Part shown: in pieces, positions 25,932 to 35,093 of the stretch
Layout: each line of letters begins with the position of its first letter
How positions within the stretch are numbered: position 1 is the first letter of the stretch
Source: Halorubrum sp. CBA1229
GTDB taxonomy: Archaea; Halobacteriota; Halobacteria; Halobacteriales; Haloferacaceae
DNA: 64,000 bases
Assembly (NCBI RefSeq): GCF_003721435.2
Contig: NZ_CP054585.1
Span: forward strand, 806,001-870,000
Direction of reading: 5' to 3'
Notes under the pieces: model-generated
What the model saw: only the letters and a program-made list of their open reading frames with translations
What the model was told of the DNA's origin: nothing
Databases searched by the model: none
Position numbers and translations under genes: made by a program

Positions 25932-26513
25932 ATGGCAACCAGCACGGAGTCGGTGGATCTCGTCGGCGACGAGGCCGCGACGAACCTCGCTCGCGCGGCG
26001 CTGTTCGCCGCGCTCGTCGGCGCGTTCGCGTACGTGACGTTCCCGAATCCCGTCTCGCCCGTCTCGGTGACCCTCCAGGTGCTCGGCGTGTTCCTCGCCG
26101 GGATCTACCTCGGGCCAGTGTGGGGGGCCGCGTCGCTCGTCCTCTACCTCGCCGCGGGCGCGCTCGGCGCCCCAGTGTTCCAAGGCGGCTCGGCCGGTGT
26201 CGGCGCGCTCGTCGGCCAGTCCGCCGGCTACCTCTGGTCGTACCCGCTCGCCGCCGCCGCGGTCGGCGCGGTCGTCCACCGGGGCGCGACCCTCCGCGAC
26301 CTCGATTCCGTCGGCGTCCCGACGCTCGTCGGCGCGATGATACTCGGCACCGCGATCATCTACGCGCTCGGCGTCGCCGGCCTCGCCCTCGTGCTCTCGC
26401 TCGGCCCGGTCGAGGCGGTGACCGTCGGCGCCGCGGCGTTCCTCCCCGCGGAGGCGCTGAAGGTCGCCGCCGCGGTCGGCATCGTGCGCTCGGACGCGAT
26501 CGCGGCGGCGTGA
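25932..26513 (+). CDS. bioY: biotin transporter S component BioY
   Basis: 193 residues from the ATG at 25932 (MATSTESVDLVGDEAATNLARAALFAALVGAF). Six hydrophobic spans and the BioY signatures FPNPVSPVSVTLQVLGVFLAGIYLGP and GAPVFQGGSAGVGALVGQSAGYLWSYPLAA are present. BioY binds biotin and is energised by the ECF ATPase and T component encoded by the next two genes. A BirA-type operator covers its promoter. The alternative start at 25854 precedes the operator and is not used. Confidence 0.96.
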   Translation: MATSTESVDLVGDEAATNLARAALFAALVGAFAYVTFPNPVSPVSVTLQVLGVFLAGIYLGPVWGAASLVLYLAAGALGAPVFQGGSAGVGALVGQSAGYLWSYPLAAAAVGAVVHRGATLRDLDSVGVPTLVGAMILGTAIIYALGVAGLALVLSLGPVEAVTVGAAAFLPAEALKVAAAVGIVRSDAIAAA

Positions 26514-26528
26514 GGTACGCGCGTGACT

Positions 26529-26574
26529 GACGCGGAGGTGGCGCCGTGATCGACGCGGAGGTGGCGCCGTGATC
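26529..26574 (+). repeat. 23-bp tandem duplication of the bioM start region
   Basis: Two consecutive copies of a 23-bp unit (26529-26551 and 26552-26574), each containing GGAGGTGGCGCC and a GTGATC start. The first copy opens an 8-codon frame whose stop overlaps the true bioM GTG (GTGA). The result is a duplicated ribosome-binding site and a possible mini-ORF between bioY and bioM. Confidence 0.7.
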
Positions 26575-27336
26575 GACGTCGACGGCCTCACCTGTCGGTA
26601 CGGCGGTGGTTCCGGGGACGAAGCCAGCGTCACGGCCGTCGACGACGCGACCCTCTCGGTCCCGGACGGCGAGTTCCTCGTCGTCGCGGGCGCGAACGGC
26701 TCCGGAAAGACGACGCTGGTCCGGACGTTCAACGGGCTCGTGACGCCGGACTCTGGGACGGTCTCGGTCAACGGGACGCCCGTCGAGAGCGACCTCGTCG
26801 CCGCCCGGACCGCGGTCGGCATGGTGTTCCAAGACCCCCGCGACCAGCTCGTCGCGGCCACCGTCGGCGCCGACGTCGCGTTCGGCCCGGAGAACCTCGG
26901 CCTCGCGCACGACGAGATCGACCGCCGGGTCGCGGCGGCGCTCGACGCCGTAAACATGGCCGGGCGCGGGGACGACCGGATCGCGTCGCTGTCGGGCGGC
27001 GAGCGCGAGCGCGTCGCGATCGCCGGCGCGCTGGCGATGGAGCCGGATCACCTCGTCTTAGACGAGCCGTTCACCGGGCTCGACGAGCCGGCTCGGCGCT
27101 CGGTCGTGGACCGCCTCCGGGACCGCCACCGCGCGGGGACGAGCGTGGTCGTCGTCACCCACGACCTCCGCGACGTGCTCGGGCTCGCCGACCGCGTGGT
27201 CGGGCTGGCGGACGGGCGGGTCGCGGTCGACGCCGCCCCGGAGGCGGCGGTCGCGGACCTGCCGGGACTGGACGTGCGGGTCCCCGCGGGAGCGACCGGA
27301 GACCGCCCCGACGAAACCCCCGCCTCGGACCCGTGA
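26569..27336 (+). CDS. bioM: biotin ECF transporter ATPase (BioM / CbiO type)
   Basis: 255 residues, GTG start at 26569. Complete ABC ATPase: Walker A GANGSGKTTL, Q-loop VFQDPRDQLVAATVGADVAFGPENLG (the DQLV/AFGPENLG wording is typical of ECF ATPases), signature LSGGERERVAIAGALA, Walker B HLVLDEPFTGLD, switch His VVTHDLRDV. It hydrolyses ATP to drive biotin uptake with BioY and BioN. Its end overlaps bioN by 4 nt (GTGA). A single ATPase gene implies a homodimeric A component. Confidence 0.93.
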   Translation: MIDVDGLTCRYGGGSGDEASVTAVDDATLSVPDGEFLVVAGANGSGKTTLVRTFNGLVTPDSGTVSVNGTPVESDLVAARTAVGMVFQDPRDQLVAATVGADVAFGPENLGLAHDEIDRRVAAALDAVNMAGRGDDRIASLSGGERERVAIAGALAMEPDHLVLDEPFTGLDEPARRSVVDRLRDRHRAGTSVVVVTHDLRDVLGLADRVVGLADGRVAVDAAPEAAVADLPGLDVRVPAGATGDRPDETPASDP

Positions 27337-28046
27337 CGCTCTCGTACGCGCCCGGCGACTCGCTCGCCCACCGGCTCGACCCGCGGTCGAAGCTGCTCGC
27401 GCAGGCCGGGTTCGCGGCCGCGGCGTACGCGTACACGACCCCCGGCGGGCTCGCGGCGCTCACCCTCCTCGCGGTCGGGTTCCTGCGGCTCGCTGGGGGC
27501 GACCTCCGCGACGTGTGGACCTACCGGTTCGCGCTTCCGGTACTCGCCCTCGCGCCCCTCGTGGCGGGCGCGACGCTCGGCGCGCCGTGGTTCCGCCCCG
27601 ACCGCGCCGCGACCACGGGGCTCGCGAGCTACCGGGTCCTGCTGATCCTGATCGTCGCGGCGGGGTACGTCCGGTCGACGCCGGTCCGCGACTCCCGGGC
27701 GGCGCTCCAGCGGACGGTTCCCGGGAGGGCGGGGCAGTTCCTCGGCGTGGGCGTCGCGCTCGTGTTCCGGTTCCTCCCCCTGCTGAAGCGGGACTTGCTG
27801 ACCGCGCGTGAAGCGATCCGCGCGCGCGGCGGCGACGCGCTCCCGGTTCGGGACCGGGTGCGGCTCGTCGCCGTCGCCGGGATCAACCGGGCGTTCGGCC
27901 GGGCGGACCGGCTCGGGACCGCGCTGAACGCGCGCTGTTTCGCGTGGAACCCGACCCTCCCGCGGCTGGCGCTCGGGCGAACGGACGCGGTCGCGCTGGG
28001 GGTCGGGGTCGGCCTGTTCGCGGCCGCCCTCGTGGCCGTTCCCTGA
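27333..28046 (+). CDS. bioN: biotin ECF transporter T component BioN (CbiQ family)
   Basis: 237 residues, GTG start in a GTGA overlap. Begins with the family motif SYAPGDSLAHRLDPRSKLLAQ, has about five hydrophobic segments, and near residues 155-170 and 195-205 the cytoplasmic coupling motifs appear as REAIRARGGD and GTALNARCF, the Ala-Arg-Gly-type helices that contact the ATPases. Completes the BioMNY module, so the operon is functionally self-contained. Confidence 0.93.
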   Translation: MTLSYAPGDSLAHRLDPRSKLLAQAGFAAAAYAYTTPGGLAALTLLAVGFLRLAGGDLRDVWTYRFALPVLALAPLVAGATLGAPWFRPDRAATTGLASYRVLLILIVAAGYVRSTPVRDSRAALQRTVPGRAGQFLGVGVALVFRFLPLLKRDLLTAREAIRARGGDALPVRDRVRLVAVAGINRAFGRADRLGTALNARCFAWNPTLPRLALGRTDAVALGVGVGLFAAALVAVP

Positions 28047-28125
28047 CCGGCCCAGAGACGCTCTTCCCCTCGGCGAGAATATCCCGAACGTTCATTATGA
28101 TTCTGGGAGATGACGGACGCGTCAC

Positions 28126-28962
28126 ATGAAATTCGACCGATCGGAGACGCTCGACCGACTCGAATCAGTCGTCGCGGACGGCGACCCCGTGATCGGCGCC
28201 GGCGCGGGGACGGGGCTCTCGGCGAAATTCGCCGAGCGGGGCGGCGTCGACCTGCTCATCATCTACAACTCCGGACGCTACCGGATGAACGGGCGGGGGT
28301 CGCTGGCCGGGCTGCTCCCGTACGGCGACGCCAACGAGATCGTCGTCGAAATGGGTCACGAGGTGATCCCGGTCGTGGAGGACACGCCGGTGCTCGCGGG
28401 AGTCAACGGGACCGATCCGTTCCGTGAGATGAGCGTGTTCATCGAAGAACTCAAGCGGCAGGGGTTCTCGGGCGTCCAGAACTTCCCGACCGTGGGCCTC
28501 ATCGACGAAGACAGCGACTTCCGACGGAATCTGGAAGAGACCGGGATGGGGTACGATCGGGAGGTCGAGATGATCCGCGAGGCCAGCGAGCGCGGAATGG
28601 TAACGTGTCCGTACGTCTTCACCGAGGACCAAGCCCGCGAGATGGTACGCGCCGGCGCGGACGTCGTCGTCTCGCACATGGGGCTGACCACCTCCGGCGA
28701 CATCGGCGCCGAGACGGCGCTGGACCTGGAGACGGCCGCCGAGCGCGTCCAGGCCCACTGCGACGCCGCCAAATCGGTCGACGAGGACGTGATGGTTATC
28801 TGTCACGGCGGACCGATCGCCTGGCCCGACGACGCCCGGTACGTGCTCGAACACACCGACGACGTCGTCGGCTTCTTCGGCGCCTCCAGCATCGAGCGGC
28901 TCCCCACCGAGGAGGCGATAGAGGAGCAGGCCCGCGAGTTCAAGGAGATCGATCCGCGATGA
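28126..28962 (+). CDS. phosphoenolpyruvate hydrolase-like TIM-barrel protein
   Basis: 278 residues. The fold is a TIM barrel of the PEP-hydrolase/IGPS-like family: IGAGAGTGLSAKFAERGGVDLLIIYNSGRYRMNGRGSLAG near the N-terminus, GVNGTDPF, GFSGVQNFPTVGLID and the C-terminal GFFGASSIERLPTE. It is encoded immediately before a Tm-1-like (UPF0261) gene with a 4-nt overlap; in fungi and many bacteria these two domains are fused or paired, so they act together in a process that is still poorly defined. Substrate assignment by name is uncertain. Confidence 0.9.
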   Translation: MKFDRSETLDRLESVVADGDPVIGAGAGTGLSAKFAERGGVDLLIIYNSGRYRMNGRGSLAGLLPYGDANEIVVEMGHEVIPVVEDTPVLAGVNGTDPFREMSVFIEELKRQGFSGVQNFPTVGLIDEDSDFRRNLEETGMGYDREVEMIREASERGMVTCPYVFTEDQAREMVRAGADVVVSHMGLTTSGDIGAETALDLETAAERVQAHCDAAKSVDEDVMVICHGGPIAWPDDARYVLEHTDDVVGFFGASSIERLPTEEAIEEQAREFKEIDPR

Positions 28963-30182
28963 GCGTCGTCATCGTCGGCACCCTCGACACCAAAGGCGAG
29001 GAGATCGGGTTCGCCCGGGACGTCCTCCGCGCCCAGGGCGTCGACGTCCACGTGGTCGACGTCGGAGTGATGGGCGAGCCTGAGTTCGAGCCGGACACGG
29101 GGGCCGACGCTGTCGCCGCGGCCGCTGACGCGTCCCTCGACCGGCTCCGCGAGGCGGCCGACCGCGGCGAGGCCATCGACGCGATGGGCGAGGGCGCGGC
29201 CGCCGTGGTCTCGCGCATGCACGAGGCCGGCGAACTCGACGGCGTGTTGGGGCTCGGCGGGTCCGGAAACACCTCGGTCGCGACGGCGGCGATGCGCGCG
29301 CTCCCGGTCGGGGTTCCGAAGCTGATGGTCTCGACGATGGCCTCCGGCGACACCGAGCCCTACGTCGGCGCCACGGACATCGCGATGCTGTACTCCGTCG
29401 CCGACGTCGAGGGGCTCAATCAGCTCTCCCGACGGGTCATCGCCAACGCGGCGCTCGCGATGGTCGGGATGGTCGCGAACGACCCCGACGTCGAGGTCGA
29501 GGAGCGCCCAACGATCGGGATCACGATGTTCGGCGTGACCACCCCGTGCGTCCAGACCGCCCGCGAGCACCTCGAAGAGTGGGGCTACGAGACGATCGTC
29601 TTCCACGCGACCGGGACGGGCGGTCGCGCCATGGAGAACCTCGTGGCGGAGGGCGTCATCGACGGCGTGCTCGACGTTACCACGACGGAGTGGGCCGACG
29701 AACTCGTCGGGGGTGTGCTCTCGGCCGGGCCGGACCGCCTCGACGCGGCCGGGGAGGCGGGGATCCCGCAGGTCGTCTCGACCGGCGCGCTCGATATGGT
29801 GAACTTCGGTCCGCGCGACTCCGTTCCCGAGCGGTTCGAAGGGCGTCAGTTCCACGTTCACAACCCGCAGGTGACGCTGATGCGAACGACCCCCGAGGAG
29901 TGCGCCGAGCTCGGCGAGATCATCGCCGAGAAGCTGAACGCCGCGACCGGCCCGACCGCGCTCGCGCTTCCACTCGGCGGCGTCTCGATGCTCGACGTGG
30001 CCGGCGAGGCGTTCCACGACCCCGAGACGGACGCGGCGCTGTTCGACGCGCTCCGGCGCGGCGTCGACGACGACGTCGAGGTGATCGAGGTGGACGCCGA
30101 CGTCAACGACGACGCGTTCGCCCGGGCCGTCGCCGAAAAGCTCGACGAGTACATGCGAGAGGCCGGAGTGGCGCCGGAGTGA
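28959..30182 (+). CDS. Tm-1-like ATP-binding (UPF0261) protein
   Basis: 407 residues from the ATG in an ATGA overlap (MSVVIVGTLDTKGEEIGFARDVL). The family motifs GLGGSGNTSVATAAMRALPVGVPKLMVSTMASGDTEPYVG and ATGTGGRAMENLVAEGVIDGVLDVTTTEWADEL are complete. In tomato the homologous N-terminal domain of Tm-1 binds a viral replicase in an ATP-dependent way; the prokaryotic role is unknown. The partner PEP-hydrolase-like gene immediately upstream supports a two-component enzyme. Confidence 0.92.
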   Translation: MSVVIVGTLDTKGEEIGFARDVLRAQGVDVHVVDVGVMGEPEFEPDTGADAVAAAADASLDRLREAADRGEAIDAMGEGAAAVVSRMHEAGELDGVLGLGGSGNTSVATAAMRALPVGVPKLMVSTMASGDTEPYVGATDIAMLYSVADVEGLNQLSRRVIANAALAMVGMVANDPDVEVEERPTIGITMFGVTTPCVQTAREHLEEWGYETIVFHATGTGGRAMENLVAEGVIDGVLDVTTTEWADELVGGVLSAGPDRLDAAGEAGIPQVVSTGALDMVNFGPRDSVPERFEGRQFHVHNPQVTLMRTTPEECAELGEIIAEKLNAATGPTALALPLGGVSMLDVAGEAFHDPETDAALFDALRRGVDDDVEVIEVDADVNDDAFARAVAEKLDEYMREAGVAPE

Positions 30183-30268
30183 CGGGGCTGGACAGGGGGG
30201 ATGGACAGGGAGATCGTGCCGTCCCGCGAGCCGATCGAACCGGGAGACGCGCTCCGCGTTGTGGCAAG

Positions 30269-30275
30269 TTTTAAC
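30269..30275 (+). promoter_or_regulatory. TATA box of the Hdr-like gene
   Basis: TTTTAAC, 25-31 nt before the ATG at 30300; leaderless arrangement. Confidence 0.55.
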
Positions 30276-30299
30276 CGGGCCGTATCCGCCTGATCGATC

Positions 30300-32519
30300 A
30301 TGACTCCGCTGCAGGCGGCCACCCGGGAGACGTTCTGGACGATCGGTCCGGTGGGGAAGGCCGCGTTCTACTGGCTCGCCGCGGTCGCGATCCTCGTGTT
30401 CTGCTACGGCGTGTACGCCCGGTTCGCCGCGTACGCCCGCGGGAGCGCGGACCCCCGCAACCGGCTGTCGGACCTCCCGTCGCGGACCGTTGAGGCGACG
30501 CGGACCGTGCTCTCGAACGAGAACCAGTTCGACGGGGACGCGTACACCGGCGTGATGCACACGTTCGTGCTGTGGGGCTTCCTCACCCTGCTCGTCGCGA
30601 CGACGATCCTCGGGTTCGACATCGACGTCTACCGCCCGATCGCGGGCGAGTCGTTCTGGGTGGGCGACTTCTACCTGGCCTACCAGTTCGTCGTCGACGC
30701 GTTCGGCCTGCTGTTCGTCGTCGGCGTCGGCATGGCCATGGTCCGCCGCTACCGCGAGCGCGACGGGCGGCTGTGGGGGAAACACACCTCGCTGGAGGAC
30801 GACGCGTTCGTCTGGACCCTCTTCCTGCTCGGCGTCGGCGGCTTCGTCGTGCAGGCGCTCGGCATCGTCGGCCAGCCGGCGCGCGCCGACGAGACGGTGA
30901 GCTTCGTCGGGATGGCGATGGCGGCCGGGTTCCGGTGGGCCGGGCTGACGCCCGGCGGCGCCGAGTCGATCTACGCCGTTGTCTGGTGGAGCCACTCGCT
31001 GCTCGCGTTCGCGTTCATCGCGTGGATCCCGTACGCGAAGCCGTTCCACATGATCTCCTCGTTCGCGAACGTCGTCGCCCGCGACGAGAAGGCCGGCGCC
31101 CGGCTGCCGAACGTCCCGGCCGACCTCGACCACACGAACGCCGAGTCCATCGAGGACTTCACCTGGAAGGAGCTGATGGACGGCGACGCCTGCACGAAGT
31201 GCGGGCGGTGTACCGACGCCTGTCCGGCCGACACGGTCGGTCGAAACCTCGACCCGCGGGACGTCATCCTCGATTTAAAAGCGTACCGCGAGTCCGTCAC
31301 CGACGACCCGGTGGCGGGGAGCGGCGGCGGGGAAGCGGTGGCGACCGATGGTGGCCGCGCAGCCGACGACGCGGCCACCGATGGCGGCGTCGCGAGCGCA
31401 GACGGCGGCACCGTCCCAATCGTCGCCGACGAGGGCGGCGTCATCGCCAGCGAGTCGATGGAGTCCTGTATGTCCTGTATGGCCTGTATGGACGCCTGCC
31501 CGGTCGACATCGAGCACCTCACCTCGTTCACGAAGCTGAACCGCCAGCTCGTCGACGAGGGCGCGGTCGACTCGAACCTCCAGGACGTGTTCCAGGACGT
31601 GATGCAGAAGGGGAACACCTTCGGCGAGTCGCAGTCGGCCCGCGGCGACTGGGCGGACGAACTGGACGACGCCGTCGAGGTCCCGGACGCCCGCGAGACG
31701 GAGGTGGAGTACCTCTGGTACGTCGGCGACTACCCGAGTTTCGACGATCGGAATAAAAAGGTCGCCCGCGCGCTCGCCCGCCTGTTCGAGGAGGCCGACG
31801 TGTCGTTCGGCATCCTCTTCGACGACGAGAAGACGGACGGCAACGACATCCGCCGGATCGGCGAGGAGTTCCTCTACCTCGAACTGGCGGGCCACCACGT
31901 CGAGACGTTCGCGGACTGCGAGTTCGACTCGATCGTCTGTACCGACCCGCACTCGTACAACACCATCAAAAACGAGTACCCCGAGGTCGACTTCGCGGAG
32001 TTCGCGGACGACCCGATGATGCCGTTCGACCGCGAGGAGCCGTGGAACGCCGACGGCGAGGTCGACGTGCGCCACTGGACGCAGGTGGTCGAGGAGTTAG
32101 TCGACGAGGGGCGACTCGGCCTGTCGGGCGGCGAGCTCGACTACACCGTCACCTACCACGACCCCTGTCACCTCGGCCGGTACAACGACGAGTACGAGGC
32201 GCCCCGCGAGCTGATCCGGGCGACCGGCGCCGACCTCTACGAGATGCCGCGCTCGCACGACGATTCCTTCTGCTGCGGCGGCGGCGGGGGCGGGCTCTGG
32301 ACCGAACACGAGGAGGACGTGAAGCCGAGCGAGGAGCGCCTCCGCGAGGCGGTCGAGGACACCGACGCTGGCGGGGCAATCGAGAAGTTCGTCGTCGCCT
32401 GCCCGATGTGCACGACGATGTTCGAGGACGGTCGGAAGACCGGCGACTTCGAGGACGACGTGGAGATCGTCGACGTCGCGGAGCTGCTGATCGAGGCGGT
32501 GGAGGCTGGATCGAATTAA
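30300..32519 (+). CDS. membrane-bound Hdr-like iron-sulfur oxidoreductase (NarI/HdrE-HdrD fusion)
   Basis: 739 residues. N-terminal half (about 1-260) has five to six membrane spans with His residues (MHTFVLWGF, WWSHSLLAF) resembling a b-type cytochrome NarI/HdrE subunit. Two 4Fe-4S clusters follow: CTKCGRCTDACP (about residue 298) and CMSCMACMDACP (about 391), separated by a ~70-residue Gly/Ala/Asp-rich linker. The C-terminal third has a CCG cysteine-rich domain with HDPCHLGRYN and SFCCGGGGGGLW and a final ACPMCTTM; the first CCG copy is degenerate (VCTDPHSYNTIKNEYP). It probably passes electrons between quinone and a cytoplasmic carrier. Confidence 0.9.
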   Translation: MTPLQAATRETFWTIGPVGKAAFYWLAAVAILVFCYGVYARFAAYARGSADPRNRLSDLPSRTVEATRTVLSNENQFDGDAYTGVMHTFVLWGFLTLLVATTILGFDIDVYRPIAGESFWVGDFYLAYQFVVDAFGLLFVVGVGMAMVRRYRERDGRLWGKHTSLEDDAFVWTLFLLGVGGFVVQALGIVGQPARADETVSFVGMAMAAGFRWAGLTPGGAESIYAVVWWSHSLLAFAFIAWIPYAKPFHMISSFANVVARDEKAGARLPNVPADLDHTNAESIEDFTWKELMDGDACTKCGRCTDACPADTVGRNLDPRDVILDLKAYRESVTDDPVAGSGGGEAVATDGGRAADDAATDGGVASADGGTVPIVADEGGVIASESMESCMSCMACMDACPVDIEHLTSFTKLNRQLVDEGAVDSNLQDVFQDVMQKGNTFGESQSARGDWADELDDAVEVPDARETEVEYLWYVGDYPSFDDRNKKVARALARLFEEADVSFGILFDDEKTDGNDIRRIGEEFLYLELAGHHVETFADCEFDSIVCTDPHSYNTIKNEYPEVDFAEFADDPMMPFDREEPWNADGEVDVRHWTQVVEELVDEGRLGLSGGELDYTVTYHDPCHLGRYNDEYEAPRELIRATGADLYEMPRSHDDSFCCGGGGGGLWTEHEEDVKPSEERLREAVEDTDAGGAIEKFVVACPMCTTMFEDGRKTGDFEDDVEIVDVAELLIEAVEAGSN

Positions 32520-32531
32520 AAGCGAAATCTG

Positions 32532-32861
32532 TCAGGCGCCGCGCCCCGCGTCCCGCGGGCCCGATCGCGGCCGGGGCTCGACCGCGTCGTCGACCCGCCG
32601 CAACAGCGCACGCCCCGGCGCCCGGTCGCGAACGGGCGCGTCGCCGAGGTAGTCGATCAGCGCGTCGCGGAGGAGCTCGGCGCCCTCGGCGTCGAGCGCG
32701 CGGTCCCGTTCGATGCGCCGGATCGGTCGGCACTGCGCGGGGGCGTCGTCGCCGGCGTCCACCGCGGCCGCGCCCGCGTCGAGCAGGGCGGCGTGCGCGA
32801 CCCACGCCTCCTCGCGGGAGAGCGAGAGCCGGATCCGGTTCCCGTTCGTCGGAGGGGTCAT
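32532..32861 (-). CDS. small conserved haloarchaeal protein
   Basis: 109 residues, starting MTPPTNGNRIRLSLSREEAWVAHAALL. Mostly alpha-helical with a charged Asp/Arg-rich C-terminus (LRDALIDYLGDAPVRDRAPGRALLRRVDD). No membrane segment or Cys cluster. A TTTTTAAG element about 30 nt upstream gives a leaderless start. It is convergent with the Hdr-like gene, 12 nt away. Related sequences are known to me only from haloarchaea; role unknown. Confidence 0.75.
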   Translation of the reverse strand: MTPPTNGNRIRLSLSREEAWVAHAALLDAGAAAVDAGDDAPAQCRPIRRIERDRALDAEGAELLRDALIDYLGDAPVRDRAPGRALLRRVDDAVEPRPRSGPRDAGRGA

Positions 32862-33064
32862 CGTCCCGGTCTTCGCACGGAGGGTCTTAAAAATACGCCC
32901 AAGTAGCGGGTCCGGACTTCGACGAGGGCGGGGCGTTCTACGCCGGCGCAGGCGGACCGCCGCCGATGAGAACTATATAGAGTATATATCGCACCCGAGT
33001 GGTACGTCCCGAGGTGTACTCCTCATAGCATACTATTTAACTCAAAAACGTCCACGGACAGGTG
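32862..33064 (+). promoter_or_regulatory. pst operon promoter region
   Basis: AT-richer gap between divergent genes. CATACTATTTAAC (33029-33041) is the likely pstS TATA box, about 25-30 nt before the start at 33062/33065. Upstream lie CTATATAGAGTATATAT (about 32973-32990) and a near-repeat of GGTACGTC and GGTGTACT (about 33001-33022); these may be the phosphate-responsive operator, which I cannot assign to a known protein. Confidence 0.5.
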
Positions 33065-34063
33065 ATGGCATCAAGCCACGACGCGGAGACTGAGGGGATC
33101 ACGCGGCGGAAATCGCTTGCGGCGCTCGCCGGTGTCGGGGCCCTCGGTCTCGCCGGCTGTACGCAGAGCTCCGGAGACGGTTCCGACGGCGGAGACGACG
33201 GCCTCTCGGGCTCGATCAACATCGCCGGCTCCTCGACCGTTTTCCCGCTGATGAGCGCGATCGCGGAGGACTTCGCCGCCGAGCACGACCAGCTCTCGAT
33301 CGACATCAGCTCGACGGGTTCGGGCGGCGGGTTCTCGAACTACTTCTGTGTCGGCGACACCGACTTCAACAACGCGAGCCGAGAGATCCAGCCCGCAGAG
33401 GAGGAGCTCTGCGAGGAGAACGGCGTCGAGTACATCGAGCTCATCGCGGCGACGGACGCGCTCACGGTCGTCGTCAACCCCGAGGCCGATTGGATCGACT
33501 CGCTCACCATCGAGGAGTTGGCGACGATCTGGGAGGAGGACGCCGTCGAGACCTGGGACGAGGTCCGCGACGAGTTCCCGAACGAGGAGATCGAGCGGTT
33601 CGGCGCCGCCGACACCTCCGGGACGTACGACTACTTCATCGAGGCCATCTTAGAGGACCGCGGTCACACCAGCGACTACCAAGCGACCGAGCAGGACAAC
33701 TCGATCGCGCAGGGGGTCTCGGGCAGCGAGTACGCGATCGGCTACTTCGGCTTCGCGTACTACTTCCAGAACCCCGACCAGCTCAAGGCGCTCGGGATCG
33801 ACGACGGCGACGGTCCGGTCGAGCCCAGCCTCGAGACGGCGTCCAGCGGCGAGTACACTCCCCTCTCCCGGCCGCTGTTCACCTACCCGTCGATCGAGTC
33901 GCTCGGGAAGGAGCACGTCGCCGAGTTCGCCCGGTACTTCGTCGAGCAGACGACGAACGAGGACCTCGTCGCCGGCGACGTCGGGTACGTGCCCGCGACC
34001 GAGGAGACCCAGGAGGAGCAGATGGAGCTCCTCGAAGACGCCATCGAGCGGGCGCAGGAGTAA
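33065..34063 (+). CDS. pstS: phosphate ABC transporter substrate-binding lipoprotein PstS
   Basis: 332 residues from the ATG at 33065 (a GTG one codon earlier is possible). The N-terminus has a twin-arginine signal (TRRKSLAALAGVGALGLAGC) ending in a lipobox Cys, so the folded protein is exported by Tat and lipid-anchored. The PstS core shows INIAGSSTVFPLMSAIAEDF, STGSGGGFSNYFCVGDTDFNNASREI and GAADTSGTYDYFIE. It captures phosphate for PstCAB. First gene of the pst operon; expected to be induced by phosphate limitation. Confidence 0.96.
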   Translation: MASSHDAETEGITRRKSLAALAGVGALGLAGCTQSSGDGSDGGDDGLSGSINIAGSSTVFPLMSAIAEDFAAEHDQLSIDISSTGSGGGFSNYFCVGDTDFNNASREIQPAEEELCEENGVEYIELIAATDALTVVVNPEADWIDSLTIEELATIWEEDAVETWDEVRDEFPNEEIERFGAADTSGTYDYFIEAILEDRGHTSDYQATEQDNSIAQGVSGSEYAIGYFGFAYYFQNPDQLKALGIDDGDGPVEPSLETASSGEYTPLSRPLFTYPSIESLGKEHVAEFARYFVEQTTNEDLVAGDVGYVPATEETQEEQMELLEDAIERAQE

Positions 34064-34118
34064 CGTCCGCGATGAACCGGTGTATTGATTTACGACAGCG
34101 TTCGATACCCGACCGGTT

Positions 34119-35093
34119 GTGACAGATAGTACCGAGAGCCCCGATCTCCAGCGGCGGAGCGGGCTCAGACGACTGAAGGAGGGAACCTACGGCGGGCTCT
34201 TCGCCGCGTGCGCGGCGATCACCCTGCTCACGACGGTGGCGATCTTCGTGACGCTGCTGTCGGACGCGGTGGTGTTCTTCCAAGAGATCCCGATAACCGA
34301 GTTCCTGACCGGCACCAACTGGAGCCCGAACCCGGCCGGCGGCGGGCAGTCGTTCGGCATTATCCCCCTGCTGATCGGGACGCTCGTCGTGACGATCACG
34401 GCGGCGTTCATCGCGCTCCCCGTGGGGACGTTGACGGCGATCTACCTCAGCGAGTACGCGACGCCGAACGCGCGGTCGATACTGAAGCCGCTCTTAGAGA
34501 TCCTCGCCGGTATTCCGACGGTCGTGTACGGCTACTTCGCGCTGGTGTACGTCACGCCGGCGCTGAAGGCGACGCTGTTCCCGGAGATGAGCACCTTCAA
34601 CGCGCTCTCGGCGTCGATCATGGTCGGTATCATGACGATCCCGATGGTGTCGTCCATCTCCGAGGACGCGATGAGCGCGGTCCCGGACGACCTCCGGCAG
34701 GCCGGCTACGGACTCGGGGCGACGAAGTTCGAGGTGTCGACCGGGATCGTGGTCCCGGCCTCCATCTCGGGGATCGCCTCTTCGTACATCCTCGCGGTGT
34801 CCCGCGCCATCGGCGAGACGATGATCGTCGTCGTCGCGATGGGCGCGCAGGCGCGGATGCCGACGGTCAGAGAGGCCGCCTTCGGGATCCCGATCGTCAA
34901 CCCCGCCGACGTCCTCTTGGACTCCGGGATGACGATCACCGTCGCCATGGTGCAGATCGCCGGCGGGGACCTCACGGGCGGGTCGATCCCGTACGACTCG
35001 ATGTTCGCGCTCGGACTCACGCTGTTCGTGGTGACGCTCGTCATGAACGTGATCAGTGATATTATCGCACAGCGGTACCGGGAGGAGTACTGA
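34119..35093 (+). CDS. pstC: phosphate ABC transporter permease PstC
   Basis: 324 residues, GTG start at 34119. Six membrane spans; the cytoplasmic EAA loop is SEDAMSAVPDDLRQAGYGLGATKFEVSTGIVVPASISGI. The N-terminal loop has SFGIIPLLIGTLVVTI as in PstC. It overlaps pstA by one base (TGATG). Confidence 0.95.
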   Translation: MTDSTESPDLQRRSGLRRLKEGTYGGLFAACAAITLLTTVAIFVTLLSDAVVFFQEIPITEFLTGTNWSPNPAGGGQSFGIIPLLIGTLVVTITAAFIALPVGTLTAIYLSEYATPNARSILKPLLEILAGIPTVVYGYFALVYVTPALKATLFPEMSTFNALSASIMVGIMTIPMVSSISEDAMSAVPDDLRQAGYGLGATKFEVSTGIVVPASISGIASSYILAVSRAIGETMIVVVAMGAQARMPTVREAAFGIPIVNPADVLLDSGMTITVAMVQIAGGDLTGGSIPYDSMFALGLTLFVVTLVMNVISDIIAQRYREEY

